DNA of 64,000 nt, taken from positions 1,206,001-1,270,000 of the forward strand of contig NZ_AP022848.1 in the NCBI RefSeq assembly GCF_011764485.1, written 5' to 3'. A program made the translations under genes and the position numbers. The notes beneath the pieces were generated by a model, which was not told the origin of the DNA, did no database searches, and saw nothing but the letters and a program-made list of their open reading frames with translations. Source of the DNA: Bosea sp. ANAM02. GTDB taxonomy: Bacteria; Pseudomonadota; Alphaproteobacteria; Rhizobiales; Beijerinckiaceae. Every line of letters begins with the position of its first letter. The first letter of the stretch is position 1. Shown here piece after piece: positions 36,969 through 45,287 of this stretch.

Positions 36969-37637
36969 TTGGCGCCCGATTACCTCGACCCGCTCCCGTT
37001 CGTCCCGCTGTTGCCGGAGGAGCTCCTCCGCAAGCATCATGTCCACGAACCGCTGGACCACCGCTTCCGCTCGGCCGCGCGCCTGCTCCAGGCGATGTGG
37101 CGCGAGGACCGCGAGCTGCCGATCGGCCACTACCGCGTCGAGGGTAAGCGCAAGAAGCTCGGTTCCCGCATCAGCCACGTCGCCGCGCGTGCAGGCGCCA
37201 ACTTCATGGCCCCGGCCATCACCGCGCTGGTTCGTCGCGAGGTCGCCTATCGCGAGCCCGCCGCGATGATCGACGAGGGGCGGCTCTACGGCAATCTGCT
37301 GAGCTCGATGCCGCTGGCCTTCAACCTTTTCGGCCTGCTCAAGCTCGACCTCGCCTTCGCCTCCCGCGTGCTCGGCGAGCTCTTCCCCGACCTGGTCGGC
37401 GCGCAGGTCCGGGCCGTGCTGTTCGAGCACTCGCCCGGCCGCGGCAATCCGGCGCTGACCGGCGACCATTCCGCCTTCGACGTGCTCCTCCGCTACGAGA
37501 CGCCGACCGGACACAAGGGCTTCGTCGCGATCGAGTTGAAGTACAGCGAGTCTTGCCAGGAACCAGTCCCGGCGATCCGGCCGCGCTATGACGACCTCGC
37601 CAACGTTGTGAGATCGCCTGCAATGTTGGCCCCGTGA
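36969..37637 (+). pseudogene. PGN_0703-type putative restriction endonuclease, truncated by IS21-family insertion
   Basis: The N-terminal about 212 residues fit the PGN_0703 family of putative nucleases: RLLQAMWREDRELPIGHYR, LYGNLLSSMPLAFNLFG, FEHSPGRGNP. SAFDVLLRYETPTG followed by FVAIELKYSE gives a PD-(D/E)xK-like D...ExK core. At 37607 the frame enters the IS and ends after nine foreign codons, so the C-terminal part is lost. The TTG at 36969 follows AGGAGG; the ATG at 36930 is an alternative. It is probably inactive island cargo. Confidence 0.72.
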
Positions 37638-37644
37638 GGGGCGG

Positions 37645-37671
37645 TTATCGCTTTGAAGGTTAGCCCCCCTG
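37645..37671. repeat. Left internal terminal repeat of the IS21-family element
   Basis: 27-nt sequence containing TAGCCCCCCTG, inversely repeated at 40055-40081 with two mismatches. IS21 elements carry several such transposase sites at each end. Confidence 0.85.
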
Positions 37672-37717
37672 TTATCGGCTGCGGCTGATCCTTCCGTCTT
37701 TTCGGAAGGGTCCGGGG

Positions 37718-39244
37718 ATGACGGGTGTGGAGACGATCGGTCGGATCCGGTTCGAGCATTTCCAGAACGGCAAGGGGATCAAGCGGATCGCGCGGGAACT
37801 CGGCCTCGCGCGCGACACGGTTCGCAAAGTGCTCCGCTCCGGCGCGACCGAGTTCATCTACAAGCGCGAGGTCCAGCCGCGGCGGAAGCTTGGAGCCTGG
37901 GTCGATACGCTGACGGCGATCCTCGAGGCCGAAGACCGGCTGCCGCGGCGCGAGCGACGCTCAACGATCCGGCTGTTCGAGGAGCTGCGCGGGCGCGGCT
38001 ACGACGGAGCCCATGACAGCGTCCATCGGTTCGTGAAGGCCTGGCGTGCCGATCGCGCCCGGCTGCCGGCGCAGGCCTTCATTCCGCTGCGCTTCGATCC
38101 CGGCGAGGCCTATCAGTTTGACTGGAGCCACGAGGCGATCGAACTCCACGGGCTGCCCGTGGTGGTGAAGGTCGCCCAGATGCGACTGGCCTATAGCCGG
38201 ATGCCGATCGTGCGCGCCTATTTCCGCGAGACGCAGGAGATGGTCTTCGACGCGCATGACAAGGCCTTCGCCTTCTATGGCGGGGTCTGTCGGCGCGGCA
38301 TCTACGACAACATGAAGACCGCGGTGGAGACCGTCTTCGTCGGCCGCGCCCGGGAGTACAACCGGCGCTTCCTTCAGCTCTGCTCGCATCACCTCGTCGA
38401 GCCGGTGGCCTGCACGCCGGCGGCCGGCTGGGAGAAGGGCCAGGTCGAGAACCAGGTCGGCACGATCCGCGATTTGCTGTTCCGCCCGCGACCGAAGGTG
38501 AAGACGCTCGACGAGTTGAACGCCTGGCTCGCCGACCAATGTGTCGCCTACGCTCGGCGGGCCAAGCATCCCGAGTTCCGCGATCGGTCTGTCATTGAGG
38601 TCTTCGAGGAGGAGAAGGCGCGGCTGATGCCGTATCTGGGCCCCTTCGCCGGCTTCGTCGAGAAGCCGATGCGGGCGACCACGACCTGCCTGATCACGCA
38701 TGATCGCAACAAGTACAGCGTCGATGCCCGAGCCGCCGGCCGCGCCGTGCTAGTGCGCGCCTATGCCGACCGGATCGTTGTGTTGCTCGATGGCGAGACG
38801 GTCGCCGACCATCCCCGCAGCTTCAAGCGCGATCAGGTCGTCTATGATCCCTGGCACTATCTGCCGGTGCTGATGCGCAAGCCGGGTGCTCTACGCAATG
38901 GCGCGCCGTTCAAGGACTGGGATTTGCCGGCGCCGCTCACCGTGGTGCGTGAGAAGCTGCGGCGTCATGTCGATGGTGACCGTCAGTTTGTGAAGATCCT
39001 CGGCCGCGTCCCCGAGGACGGCATTGCCGCTGTGGCGGAGGCCTGCACCGAGGCGCTCGCGGCCGGCATCGCCAGCGGCGACGTCGTCATCGCGATCCTG
39101 GCGCGCCGTCGCCAGCCGCCTGTTCCAGCCAGCATCACCACACCCAACGCCCTCAGGCTCAAGACCGAGCCGGTCGCCGACTGCGCCCGATACGACAACC
39201 TGCGCAAGAGAAGGGAAGCCTCGCCATGGAACGCCACCAACTGA
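37718..39244 (+). CDS. istA: IS21 family transposase IstA
   Basis: The 508-residue transposase has an N-terminal helix-turn-helix ([19 protein letters not shown]). The DDE integrase-type core has [10 protein letters not shown] (first Asp), IYDNMKTAV (second Asp) and [15 protein letters not shown] (Glu). Length and motifs are complete, so the element may be active. It overlaps istB by 19 nt. Confidence 0.95.
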   Translation: MTGVETIGRIRFEHFQNGKGIKRIARELGLARDTVRKVLRSGATEFIYKREVQPRRKLGAWVDTLTAILEAEDRLPRRERRSTIRLFEELRGRGYDGAHDSVHRFVKAWRADRARLPAQAFIPLRFDPGEAYQFDWSHEAIELHGLPVVVKVAQMRLAYSRMPIVRAYFRETQEMVFDAHDKAFAFYGGVCRRGIYDNMKTAVETVFVGRAREYNRRFLQLCSHHLVEPVACTPAAGWEKGQVENQVGTIRDLLFRPRPKVKTLDELNAWLADQCVAYARRAKHPEFRDRSVIEVFEEEKARLMPYLGPFAGFVEKPMRATTTCLITHDRNKYSVDARAAGRAVLVRAYADRIVVLLDGETVADHPRSFKRDQVVYDPWHYLPVLMRKPGALRNGAPFKDWDLPAPLTVVREKLRRHVDGDRQFVKILGRVPEDGIAAVAEACTEALAAGIASGDVVIAILARRRQPPVPASITTPNALRLKTEPVADCARYDNLRKRREASPWNATN

Positions 39245-39954
39245 TCGAGGCGATGACCAGCCTCAAGCTCTACGGCATGCGCGCCAGCTTCGACGAGATC
39301 GCCGGCAAAGGCCTGAACCGCCGCGAGGAGATCTATCCCCTGCTGGCGAGCCTGATCCGCGCGGAGCTGACCCATCGCCAGTCGCGTTCAATCAACTATC
39401 GCATCAGCGGCGCCAGATTCCCGGTTCTGAAGGATCTCGATGCCTTCATCTTCGACGACACGCCGGTGGACGAGGGACACATCCGCGAGCTCGCCACCGG
39501 CGAGTTCATCGACGCCAGGCGCAATCTCATCCTGATCGGCGGCACCGGAACGGGAAAGACCCATCTCGCCATCGCGATCGCCGCCGCCGTCATCCGGGCG
39601 CGCGCCCGCGGCCGCTTCTTCAACCTCGTCGACCTGGTCAATCAGCTCGAACAGGAGAAGGCCGCCGGCAAGAGCGGACGCATCGTCGAAGCCCTGCTGC
39701 GCCAGGATCTCGTCGTCATCGACGAGCTCGGCTATCTGCCCTTCAGTCAGGCCGGCGCGCAGTTGCTCTTCCACCTGATCAGCAAGCTCTACGAGAACAC
39801 CTCGATCATCATCACCACCAATCTCGCCTTCGCCGACTGGCCCCAGATTTTCACCGACGCCAAGATGACGACTGCGATGTTGGATCGGCTCACGCATCAC
39901 TGCGACATCATTGAGACCGGCAACGAGAGTTGGCGCTTCAAGAACCGCGCCTGA
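39226..39954 (+). CDS. istB: IS21 helper ATPase IstB
   Basis: The 242-residue AAA+ helper of IstA resembles DnaC. It has Walker [10 protein letters not shown], Walker [13 protein letters not shown] and sensor region [11 protein letters not shown]. It is complete and translationally coupled to istA. Confidence 0.95.
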   Translation: MERHQLIEAMTSLKLYGMRASFDEIAGKGLNRREEIYPLLASLIRAELTHRQSRSINYRISGARFPVLKDLDAFIFDDTPVDEGHIRELATGEFIDARRNLILIGGTGTGKTHLAIAIAAAVIRARARGRFFNLVDLVNQLEQEKAAGKSGRIVEALLRQDLVVIDELGYLPFSQAGAQLLFHLISKLYENTSIIITTNLAFADWPQIFTDAKMTTAMLDRLTHHCDIIETGNESWRFKNRA

Positions 39955-40054
39955 ACGCTCCCGAGACCTTCGCGAGCTGGACGCCGAAATCGCCCCGGCC
40001 CAGCAACCCTGACCAGCTCAGCCGGGGCGATCCCGGCACGTCCGACCAGGCTTG

Positions 40055-40081
40055 CAGGGGGGCTAGCCTTCAATGCGATAA
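40055..40081. repeat. Right internal terminal repeat of the IS21-family element
   Basis: Inverse copy of 37645-37671 (25 of 27 matches). A further related TTGAAGGGCAGCCCCCTTATCG unit lies closer to the right tip. Confidence 0.85.
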
Positions 40082-40109
40082 GGGGGCTGCCCTTCAACGC
40101 GATTTGACA

Positions 40110-40943
40110 CTGCTGCCCGACAGCGTGCCGACCTCAGTCGCGCGGGCTTTCTTGTTTGGCACGTTCGGATTGGGCGTCGTGTTCGCGCTCTACGGCAACG
40201 CCTGGTATCTCGACTTTGTCCGCAAGCGTTGGGAAGCGCTACGCCAGGAACCGGACCAGGCCGCAGCGCTGGCGAGGGCAAGACAGACTGGCGGCGTCCA
40301 TCTCGTCGCGCCGATCGTCGCGTTCGCCCTCGTCATCGCCGCGGTGGTCGTGCCGCATCTCAATCTGCCCAGTTGGGGCGGTGGCTCGGTCGCGCTGGTC
40401 CGCGACGGCTACATGACCGGCTATTCCAGCACGACCATCGGCAAGGCGCTCGCCGCCAGCTTCGACCATGCGGAGTGGCAGTCGTTCACGTCCGACAAGG
40501 GCGCGACGGTGGTCAAGTTCACGGGCAAGATCAATGCGAGCCTGCACGCCAACGCGATCGAGCAGCTCATGCGGCCGGTCAACGAGGCCGCGACCGACAA
40601 CGACATCAACACGCGCTACGGCAGCTACGACACGTTGCTGCCCTACTACCAGACCGCGATCGAGCATCTGAAGGCCCGGAACCGGCTTCAGCCAATCGCA
40701 GACAAGCATGGCTGCGCGCAGTCGGCGACGCAGGCGTCTTGCGACGCGATCCGCGCGACCTTCACGCTCATGCGCGAGGTTGTCGAGACCTGGGCCGAGG
40801 ATGCCTATTGGCCGGTGGGCGAGCCGGTCGAGATCCAGTGGACCGTCAATCCGGACGGACGCAGCTTCAGCCTGGCCAGCATGAACAGCAATGCGTGGAA
40901 GGGGAAGCCGTTCAGCGACATCTTCGCCGTGCTCTACGACTGA
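40110..40943 (+). pseudogene. Membrane protein lacking its natural N-terminus (IS junction)
   Basis: The coding sequence continues straight out of the IS end, so the native start is probably lost. A GTG at 40125 could allow expression of a shortened form. The product has two transmembrane segments (FLFGTFGLGVVFALYG; LVAPIVAFALVIAAVVVP) and an extracytoplasmic domain of about 190 residues with GSYDTLLPYYQTAIEHLKARN and two Cys. I do not recognise the family. It is followed 53 nt later by two small secreted-protein genes, which may be partners. Confidence 0.55.
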
Positions 40944-40996
40944 GCGAGCCCCGCGCCAGCGACCCGCATCCCTTCGTCCAAACGCGAGGCTCGACC

Positions 40997-41392
40997 ATGC
41001 GCCTGCCACTCATCATCGCCGCCTGCATGGTGGCCACCGCCGCCGTTGCCCAGGTGCCGCGGATCAAATGGCGGCCGATGGACTTTCCGCCGACCACGAC
41101 GATGGAAGCGACCGTCCAGGGTGCGAAGCGCGGCCTTGGCCCGTTCCGCATCTTCTATGAGTTCGCCAAGATGCAGAACTGGTCCTGCGCATTCGACAAT
41201 GCTGGCGGGCCAAGCTCCGGCCCTTCGACGCTGAGTTGCCGGGCGCCGAACAAGCCTGCCTGGGATTTTTACGTCGAGCACTATCCCGACGAGAAGCGGC
41301 TGGTCTTCGTCGAGGGCAATTTCGCGGGCAAGCCGCGCACGGGTGAGCAGCTCGGCGCCTTCCTCGCCTTCACCTTCCAGAACATGAAGTGA
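40997..41392 (+). CDS. Hypothetical secreted protein, 131 aa
   Basis: A clear signal peptide (MRLPLIIAACMVATAAVAQ) precedes a 112-residue domain with two Cys (NWSCAF, LSCRAP) that may form a disulfide. No family is recognised. It lies between a truncated membrane protein gene and another secreted protein gene, all in one direction. Confidence 0.68.
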   Translation: MRLPLIIAACMVATAAVAQVPRIKWRPMDFPPTTTMEATVQGAKRGLGPFRIFYEFAKMQNWSCAFDNAGGPSSGPSTLSCRAPNKPAWDFYVEHYPDEKRLVFVEGNFAGKPRTGEQLGAFLAFTFQNMK

Positions 41393-41398
41393 GGCCCC

Positions 41399-42031
41399 AT
41401 GCGACTGTCTATTCAAACTGCCTTCGTTCAATCGGCAATAGTCGGCATAGCCCTGGCGTGCCTCGGCAGCAGCCCGAGTCAGGCGCAGGCGCCGGCCGCG
41501 CCGCAACAGAAGGAGCTCGCGGCCACGGTCACTTCCTATTGGACGACGACTAAGACTGGCGCGCTGCGCGACAAGAAGATCTACGGCCGCTTCGCCTTGC
41601 ACAAGGACGCCGGCAGGCTGCTCAACCAGATGAACTTCATCTGCCCGAAGAACCGGCGCACCTACGCGCATCTCACCATCTATCTGGACGACATGATCGC
41701 GCTGGGCGTGCCCTATAAGCCGGCCCACGGCAAGATCGAGGGGCAGTTCGCGATCGACGGGAACGGCGCCATCACGCTCGCGGGCGAGTCGATCGACACC
41801 GAGCTGTTCTTCGACAGGACGCCTGCGAACGTGAACGAGATCGACCGGGTCTTGAACGCCAAGCGCATTCAGCTCCGCGTCGGGGAAACCCAAATTGCCT
41901 ACGACACCAATCCGAAGTTCGAGGAGCTCATGCGCGAGCTCTTGGCCGAGAGCGCAGGCGCGACCGGCTTCTTCAGCACCGAGGCCATGCTCGCCGATTG
42001 CCGCAAGTACCGTGGGGAAAGCGCCCGGTAG
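41399..42031 (+). CDS. Hypothetical secreted protein, 210 aa
   Basis: A signal peptide ends near SQAQAPA (about residue 30). The mature domain has two Cys (FICPKN and LADCRKYRG) and alternating hydrophobic strands (HLTIYLDDMIALGVPY, GNGAITLAGESIDTELFF). The family is not recognised. It starts 6 nt after the preceding gene and ends 105 nt before the right attachment site, so it is the last island gene. Confidence 0.7.
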   Translation: MRLSIQTAFVQSAIVGIALACLGSSPSQAQAPAAPQQKELAATVTSYWTTTKTGALRDKKIYGRFALHKDAGRLLNQMNFICPKNRRTYAHLTIYLDDMIALGVPYKPAHGKIEGQFAIDGNGAITLAGESIDTELFFDRTPANVNEIDRVLNAKRIQLRVGETQIAYDTNPKFEELMRELLAESAGATGFFSTEAMLADCRKYRGESAR

Positions 42032-42136
42032 GACGCTCTCAGCGGGCTCGACGGTGGGCCACAGGAGTGGTACACACGATCAAAATCAGCGGCTTCTAAG
42101 CTATTGATTTTGCATATCTCTCGGCGCTGGAGGCCC

Positions 42137-42156
42137 AATCCCTCCCTGTCCGCCAT
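42137..42156 (+). repeat. Right attachment site (attR core)
   Basis: Identical 20-bp copy of the tRNA-Ser 3' end. GAGTGGTACACACG (from 42065) and ATTGATTTT just inside it also occur next to attL (near 32059 and 32012) and may be integrase arm sites. Confidence 0.9.
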
Positions 42157-42317
42157 TCACTTCCCCTTCTGATTTTTCTCGCATCGCTCCCGAAGCGTTC
42201 GGTCGCCATCTCGCATGGCGAGCGCATTCGCCATTCAATCGCGCCAATGCCGGGCGGGGTTGAAATGCACGCGAATTTTGCGGCTGGATAGCGGATCCCA
42301 CAGCAAGGAGGAATCCA

Positions 42318-42527
42318 ATGAGATTGGCGCTCGCCATCATCACCTTGGCTCTCACCGGCTGCAACGCCACGCCGGACGCCCATCATCCCGCGACGGATTA
42401 CACCGTCGGAACGGAACGATGCTCGAAGTTCGGCTGGGGCACGTCCCAGATGGCCGAATGCCTGGACCGTGCCGCCGAGCGGCAGTCTGCCACGGTTCCG
42501 CAGGACAGCGCCGGCGCAGCCGGCTAG
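42318..42527 (+). CDS. Small putative lipoprotein, 69 aa
   Basis: The short signal sequence MRLALAIITLALTGC ends in a lipobox (LTGC), so the protein is probably lipid-anchored at Cys15. The remaining 54 residues include a second Cys pair region (RCSKFGW, AECLDRA). AAGGAGGAATCC precedes the ATG, a strong ribosome-binding site. Function unknown. Confidence 0.75.
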   Translation: MRLALAIITLALTGCNATPDAHHPATDYTVGTERCSKFGWGTSQMAECLDRAAERQSATVPQDSAGAAG

Positions 42528-42586
42528 CGTTTGGGATGGCGCGACCGGGGTTGCACCCGCCCCTCAGGCGCGGCAAAGATGAGTCT

Positions 42587-42868
42587 ATGATCAGGATCTC
42601 GATTGTCGCCAGCCTGGTTGCCGTCCTGGCCGCCGGCTGTGTTTCATCCCGGCCCAGGCCCGTCGCGCAGCCTGCGGCTACGCCTGCCAAGCATATCGTC
42701 CGTGACGGCGCGCAACTCGTCCTGCCGGACGGCACGCGGGTCACACCGGACTATACGGGCGGCTTCACCTTGCCGAACGGCGATTATGTGAAGCGCGAGC
42801 GCGGGGCGCTGGTTTTGCCCACGGGCGCGCGCTGCCAGCCCAGCTCGAACGGTTACGCCTGTCCCTGA
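42587..42868 (+). CDS. Small putative lipoprotein, 93 aa
   Basis: MIRISIVASLVAVLAAGC is a lipoprotein signal with lipobox LAAGC. The mature part repeats a short beta motif (LVLPDGTRVTPDYTGGFTLPNGDYVKRE, in two overlapping units) and ends with two Cys. Function unknown; it may be paired with the preceding lipoprotein gene 59 nt upstream. Confidence 0.72.
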   Translation: MIRISIVASLVAVLAAGCVSSRPRPVAQPAATPAKHIVRDGAQLVLPDGTRVTPDYTGGFTLPNGDYVKRERGALVLPTGARCQPSSNGYACP

Positions 42869-42911
42869 CGGCATTCGGGCGGCGTTGATGCGCCGCCCGC
42901 GAGCCTGTTCG

Positions 42912-43121
42912 TCAAGCTGCGTTCGACGCTTGCCGTGATCTCTTCGTCGTTCCGGAGGTGTCATCCGAATCGTCGAGCACGTGGTTGTGGCTGCGGAACG
43001 CCCAGATCTCCTTGGCGGCTTCCCAATGCTCGCGGTCGCGGCCCTCGGGCTGCCCGTCCTTGATCCAGAGCTGATAGGCGATCTTGCGGATTTCGTGCTG
43101 GGTCTTGTCGTCCTGCTTCAT
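42912..43121 (-). CDS. DUF2934 domain-containing protein
   Basis: The 69-residue protein has the DUF2934 pattern IRKIAYQLWIKDGQPEGRDREHW near its N-terminus, a short helical motif of unknown function common in Hyphomicrobiales. The ATG at 43121 follows GGAGGCGAGAC. The C-terminal 25 residues are polar. Confidence 0.85.
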   Translation of the reverse strand: MKQDDKTQHEIRKIAYQLWIKDGQPEGRDREHWEAAKEIWAFRSHNHVLDDSDDTSGTTKRSRQASNAA

Positions 43122-43270
43122 GTCTCGCCTCCATGATCGCTCCCCGATGCGCATCGGGGAATCCTGGTTTCGGAGAGGGTGACGGCTGAGCCGTGCTCGG
43201 GAACAACCGCGGACCGGCCGGGTTGTTCCCGCGCGCGATCAAACATCCCGCCGGGAGACCGGGCGGTGAT

Positions 43271-44293
43271 TCATACCTCTGCGGTGGCCAGTTCCGTTTC
43301 GCCAGGCAACTCGGCCGGAGGAGCAGTAGGGCGGCGGGCATAGCGCTGAGCGAGCACGGCGCAGGCGAAGAGCTGTGCCTGATGGAACAGCATCAGCGGC
43401 AGTACGATCAGGCCGAGCGCTTGGCCGGGGAACAGAATGTTCGCCATCGGGATGCCGCTCGCCATGCTCTTCTTCGAGCCGCAGAAGACGATCGCGATCT
43501 CGTCTTCCTTGGAAAAGCCGAGGCGTCGGCTGGCGATGGTGGTGATTGCCAGCACGGCGGCAAGCAGGACGACGTCGAGGGCGATGACGAGGCCGAGATC
43601 AGCCAGCGTGACCTGCGACCAGATGCCGGCAACCATGCCCTCGCTGAATGCGGCATAGACGACGAGCAGGATCGAGCCACGATCGACCAGCGAGATCGGC
43701 GCCTTGTGGCGCTGCAGGAACGGCCCGATCCAGCGGCGCAGCAATTGCCCCACCAGGAAGGGGAGCAGCAATTGCAGGGCGATGCTCTCGACGGCACGCG
43801 TGCTGAAACCGCCGCCCTTCGAATCGAGCAGCAGAACGACCAGCAGCGGTGTCAGCACCATGCCGAAGAGGTTGGAGACCGAGGCGCTGCACAGGGCTGC
43901 CGCGACATTGCCGCGCGCGATCGAGGTGAAGGCGATCGAGGACTGCACGGTCGAGGGCAGGATGCAGACGAAGATCAGCCCAGCGATCAGTTCCGATGGC
44001 AGAACCCCGGAGAAGACGCGGGCGAGCCCGAGGCCGAGCAGCGGGAACAGGATATAGGTGCTGGCGAAGACCAGCGATTGCAGGCGCCAATGCAGCAGAC
44101 CTTCCCAGACTGCCGTCGGCGACAGCCGCGCGCCATAAAGGAAGAACAGCAGGGCGACCGCGATCGACACGGCGTCATTGGCGACCACGGCGCCGTCACC
44201 ATGGGCGGGGAAAAGTGTGGCGATCGCGACCGTCGCCATCAGGGCGATCAGATAGGGGTCGATGCCGAAGCGGGCGAGGGTGCGGCGAAGCAT
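43271..44293 (-). CDS. Bile acid:sodium symporter family transporter
   Basis: The 340-residue inner-membrane protein has about ten hydrophobic helices and matches the BASS/YfeH-type family. Segments such as FVCILPSTVQSSIAFTSIARGN and FCGSKKSMASGIPMANILFPG correspond to the two crossing helices of the sodium/substrate site. The substrate is unknown; family members carry organic anions. It is transcribed away from a LysR regulator 88 nt upstream, which probably controls it. Confidence 0.9.
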   Translation of the reverse strand: MLRRTLARFGIDPYLIALMATVAIATLFPAHGDGAVVANDAVSIAVALLFFLYGARLSPTAVWEGLLHWRLQSLVFASTYILFPLLGLGLARVFSGVLPSELIAGLIFVCILPSTVQSSIAFTSIARGNVAAALCSASVSNLFGMVLTPLLVVLLLDSKGGGFSTRAVESIALQLLLPFLVGQLLRRWIGPFLQRHKAPISLVDRGSILLVVYAAFSEGMVAGIWSQVTLADLGLVIALDVVLLAAVLAITTIASRRLGFSKEDEIAIVFCGSKKSMASGIPMANILFPGQALGLIVLPLMLFHQAQLFACAVLAQRYARRPTAPPAELPGETELATAEV

Positions 44294-44358
44294 GGGCAGT
44301 CCTTCCGATGCGGTGCCGCGTTTTAATCCCTCACCGGTTCATTGTGATCCATGTTGGC

Positions 44359-44381
44359 CTCGATATCGGCTATCATGAGGC
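44359..44381. promoter_or_regulatory. Possible LysR-type binding region between symporter and regulator
   Basis: GATA-N5-TATC with flanking CTC and GAG forms a short imperfect palindrome just before the LysR start, in the 88-bp divergent spacer. It is weak evidence, since short palindromes occur by chance. Confidence 0.3.
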
Positions 44382-45287
44382 ATGATGACGTTCGATTCCG
44401 ATCCGAAGCCGCTCGATCCCGTCCTGCTGCAGAGCTTTCTCAGGGTTTGCGAGACGCTGAGCTTCACCGAGGCCGCGCGCCAGCTTGGCCTGCGCCAGTC
44501 TTCGGTCAGCCAACATGTCGCGCGGCTGGAGAAGCGGCTGGGCCGGCGGCTGCTGGAGCGCGACACCCATGGCGTGCGCCCGACGCCGGATGCGGACGCG
44601 ATTCTGCCCTTCGCACGGCAGGCGCTGGAGGCGGGGCAGCGGATCGAGCGCTATCTCGCCGGCTCGACGCTGCGTGGGCGGCTCCGGCTCGGAGTTTCCG
44701 AGGATTTCGCCTATACGGCGCTGCCGGAAATCCTGGCGGCCTTCGCCATGCAGCATCATGCGGTCGATCTGGAGCTGACGGTGGGACTCAGCGGCCTGCT
44801 CTACGAGCAATATGACGCCGGCGATCTCGACCTGATCTTCGCCAAGCGGCGCAAGGGTGACGCGCGCGGCGAAGTCGCCTGGCAGGAGCGCCTGGTATGG
44901 GCCGGCCGGCCGGGCGCAAGGCTGGCCGAGCAGCCGGTCGTTCCGCTCGTGCTCTATCCCCCGCCGAGCATCACGCGGGTCCATGCGATCGAGACGCTGG
45001 AGCAGGCGGGGCGTGCCTGGCGCGTCGCCTGCACCAGCGGCAGTCTCGCGGGCCTGCGCGCGGCCACGGTGGCGGGCCTCGGCATCACCGCGCATTCGGC
45101 CCGGCTGATCCCGCAGGGGCTCGCCGAGGTCGAGCCGCGCGAGGCGCTGCCGCCATTGGGGACGATCGAGTTCGTCGTCATCGGCGGCCAGTCGCATCAG
45201 GCCGCGGCGCGGGCGCTCGCCGACAGCATTCTTTCGAGTGCCGGGAGGCTGATGCCAGAAGCGCCGCGCCGCAGCGGGCGCGGTTAG
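44382..45287 (+). CDS. LysR family transcriptional regulator
   Basis: The 301-residue regulator has an N-terminal winged helix-turn-helix (LQSFLRVCETLSFTEAARQL and SSVSQHVARLEKRLG) and a type 2 periplasmic-binding-fold effector domain. It is divergent from the symporter gene, which is its likely target. Its stop overlaps the convergent macB end by 4 nt. Confidence 0.93.
   Translation: MMTFDSDPKPLDPVLLQSFLRVCETLSFTEAARQLGLRQSSVSQHVARLEKRLGRRLLERDTHGVRPTPDADAILPFARQALEAGQRIERYLAGSTLRGRLRLGVSEDFAYTALPEILAAFAMQHHAVDLELTVGLSGLLYEQYDAGDLDLIFAKRRKGDARGEVAWQERLVWAGRPGARLAEQPVVPLVLYPPPSITRVHAIETLEQAGRAWRVACTSGSLAGLRAATVAGLGITAHSARLIPQGLAEVEPREALPPLGTIEFVVIGGQSHQAAARALADSILSSAGRLMPEAPRRSGRG

Larger units (their letters stand above)
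37607..40109 (+). mobile_element. IS21-family insertion sequence
   Basis: This 2.5-kb element with istA and istB has ends beginning TGTGAGATCGC (left) and TGTCAAATCGC (right, reverse complement). Internal terminal repeats match at 25 of 27 positions (37645-37671 against 40055-40081). The flanking bases show no evident target-site duplication, and different genes are cut on each side. Confidence 0.85.
31978..42156 (+). mobile_element. Genomic island integrated at tRNA-Ser(CGA)
   Basis: A 20-bp direct repeat (AATCCCTCCCTGTCCGCCAT) occurs at 31978-31997 inside the tRNA 3' end and again at 42137-42156. This frames about 10.2 kb that begins with a tyrosine integrase. This is the classic arrangement of a tRNA-targeting integrative element. 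The cargo includes lower-GC genes, an HUH-type protein and an IS21-family element. No conjugation or capsid genes are visible. Confidence 0.9.
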
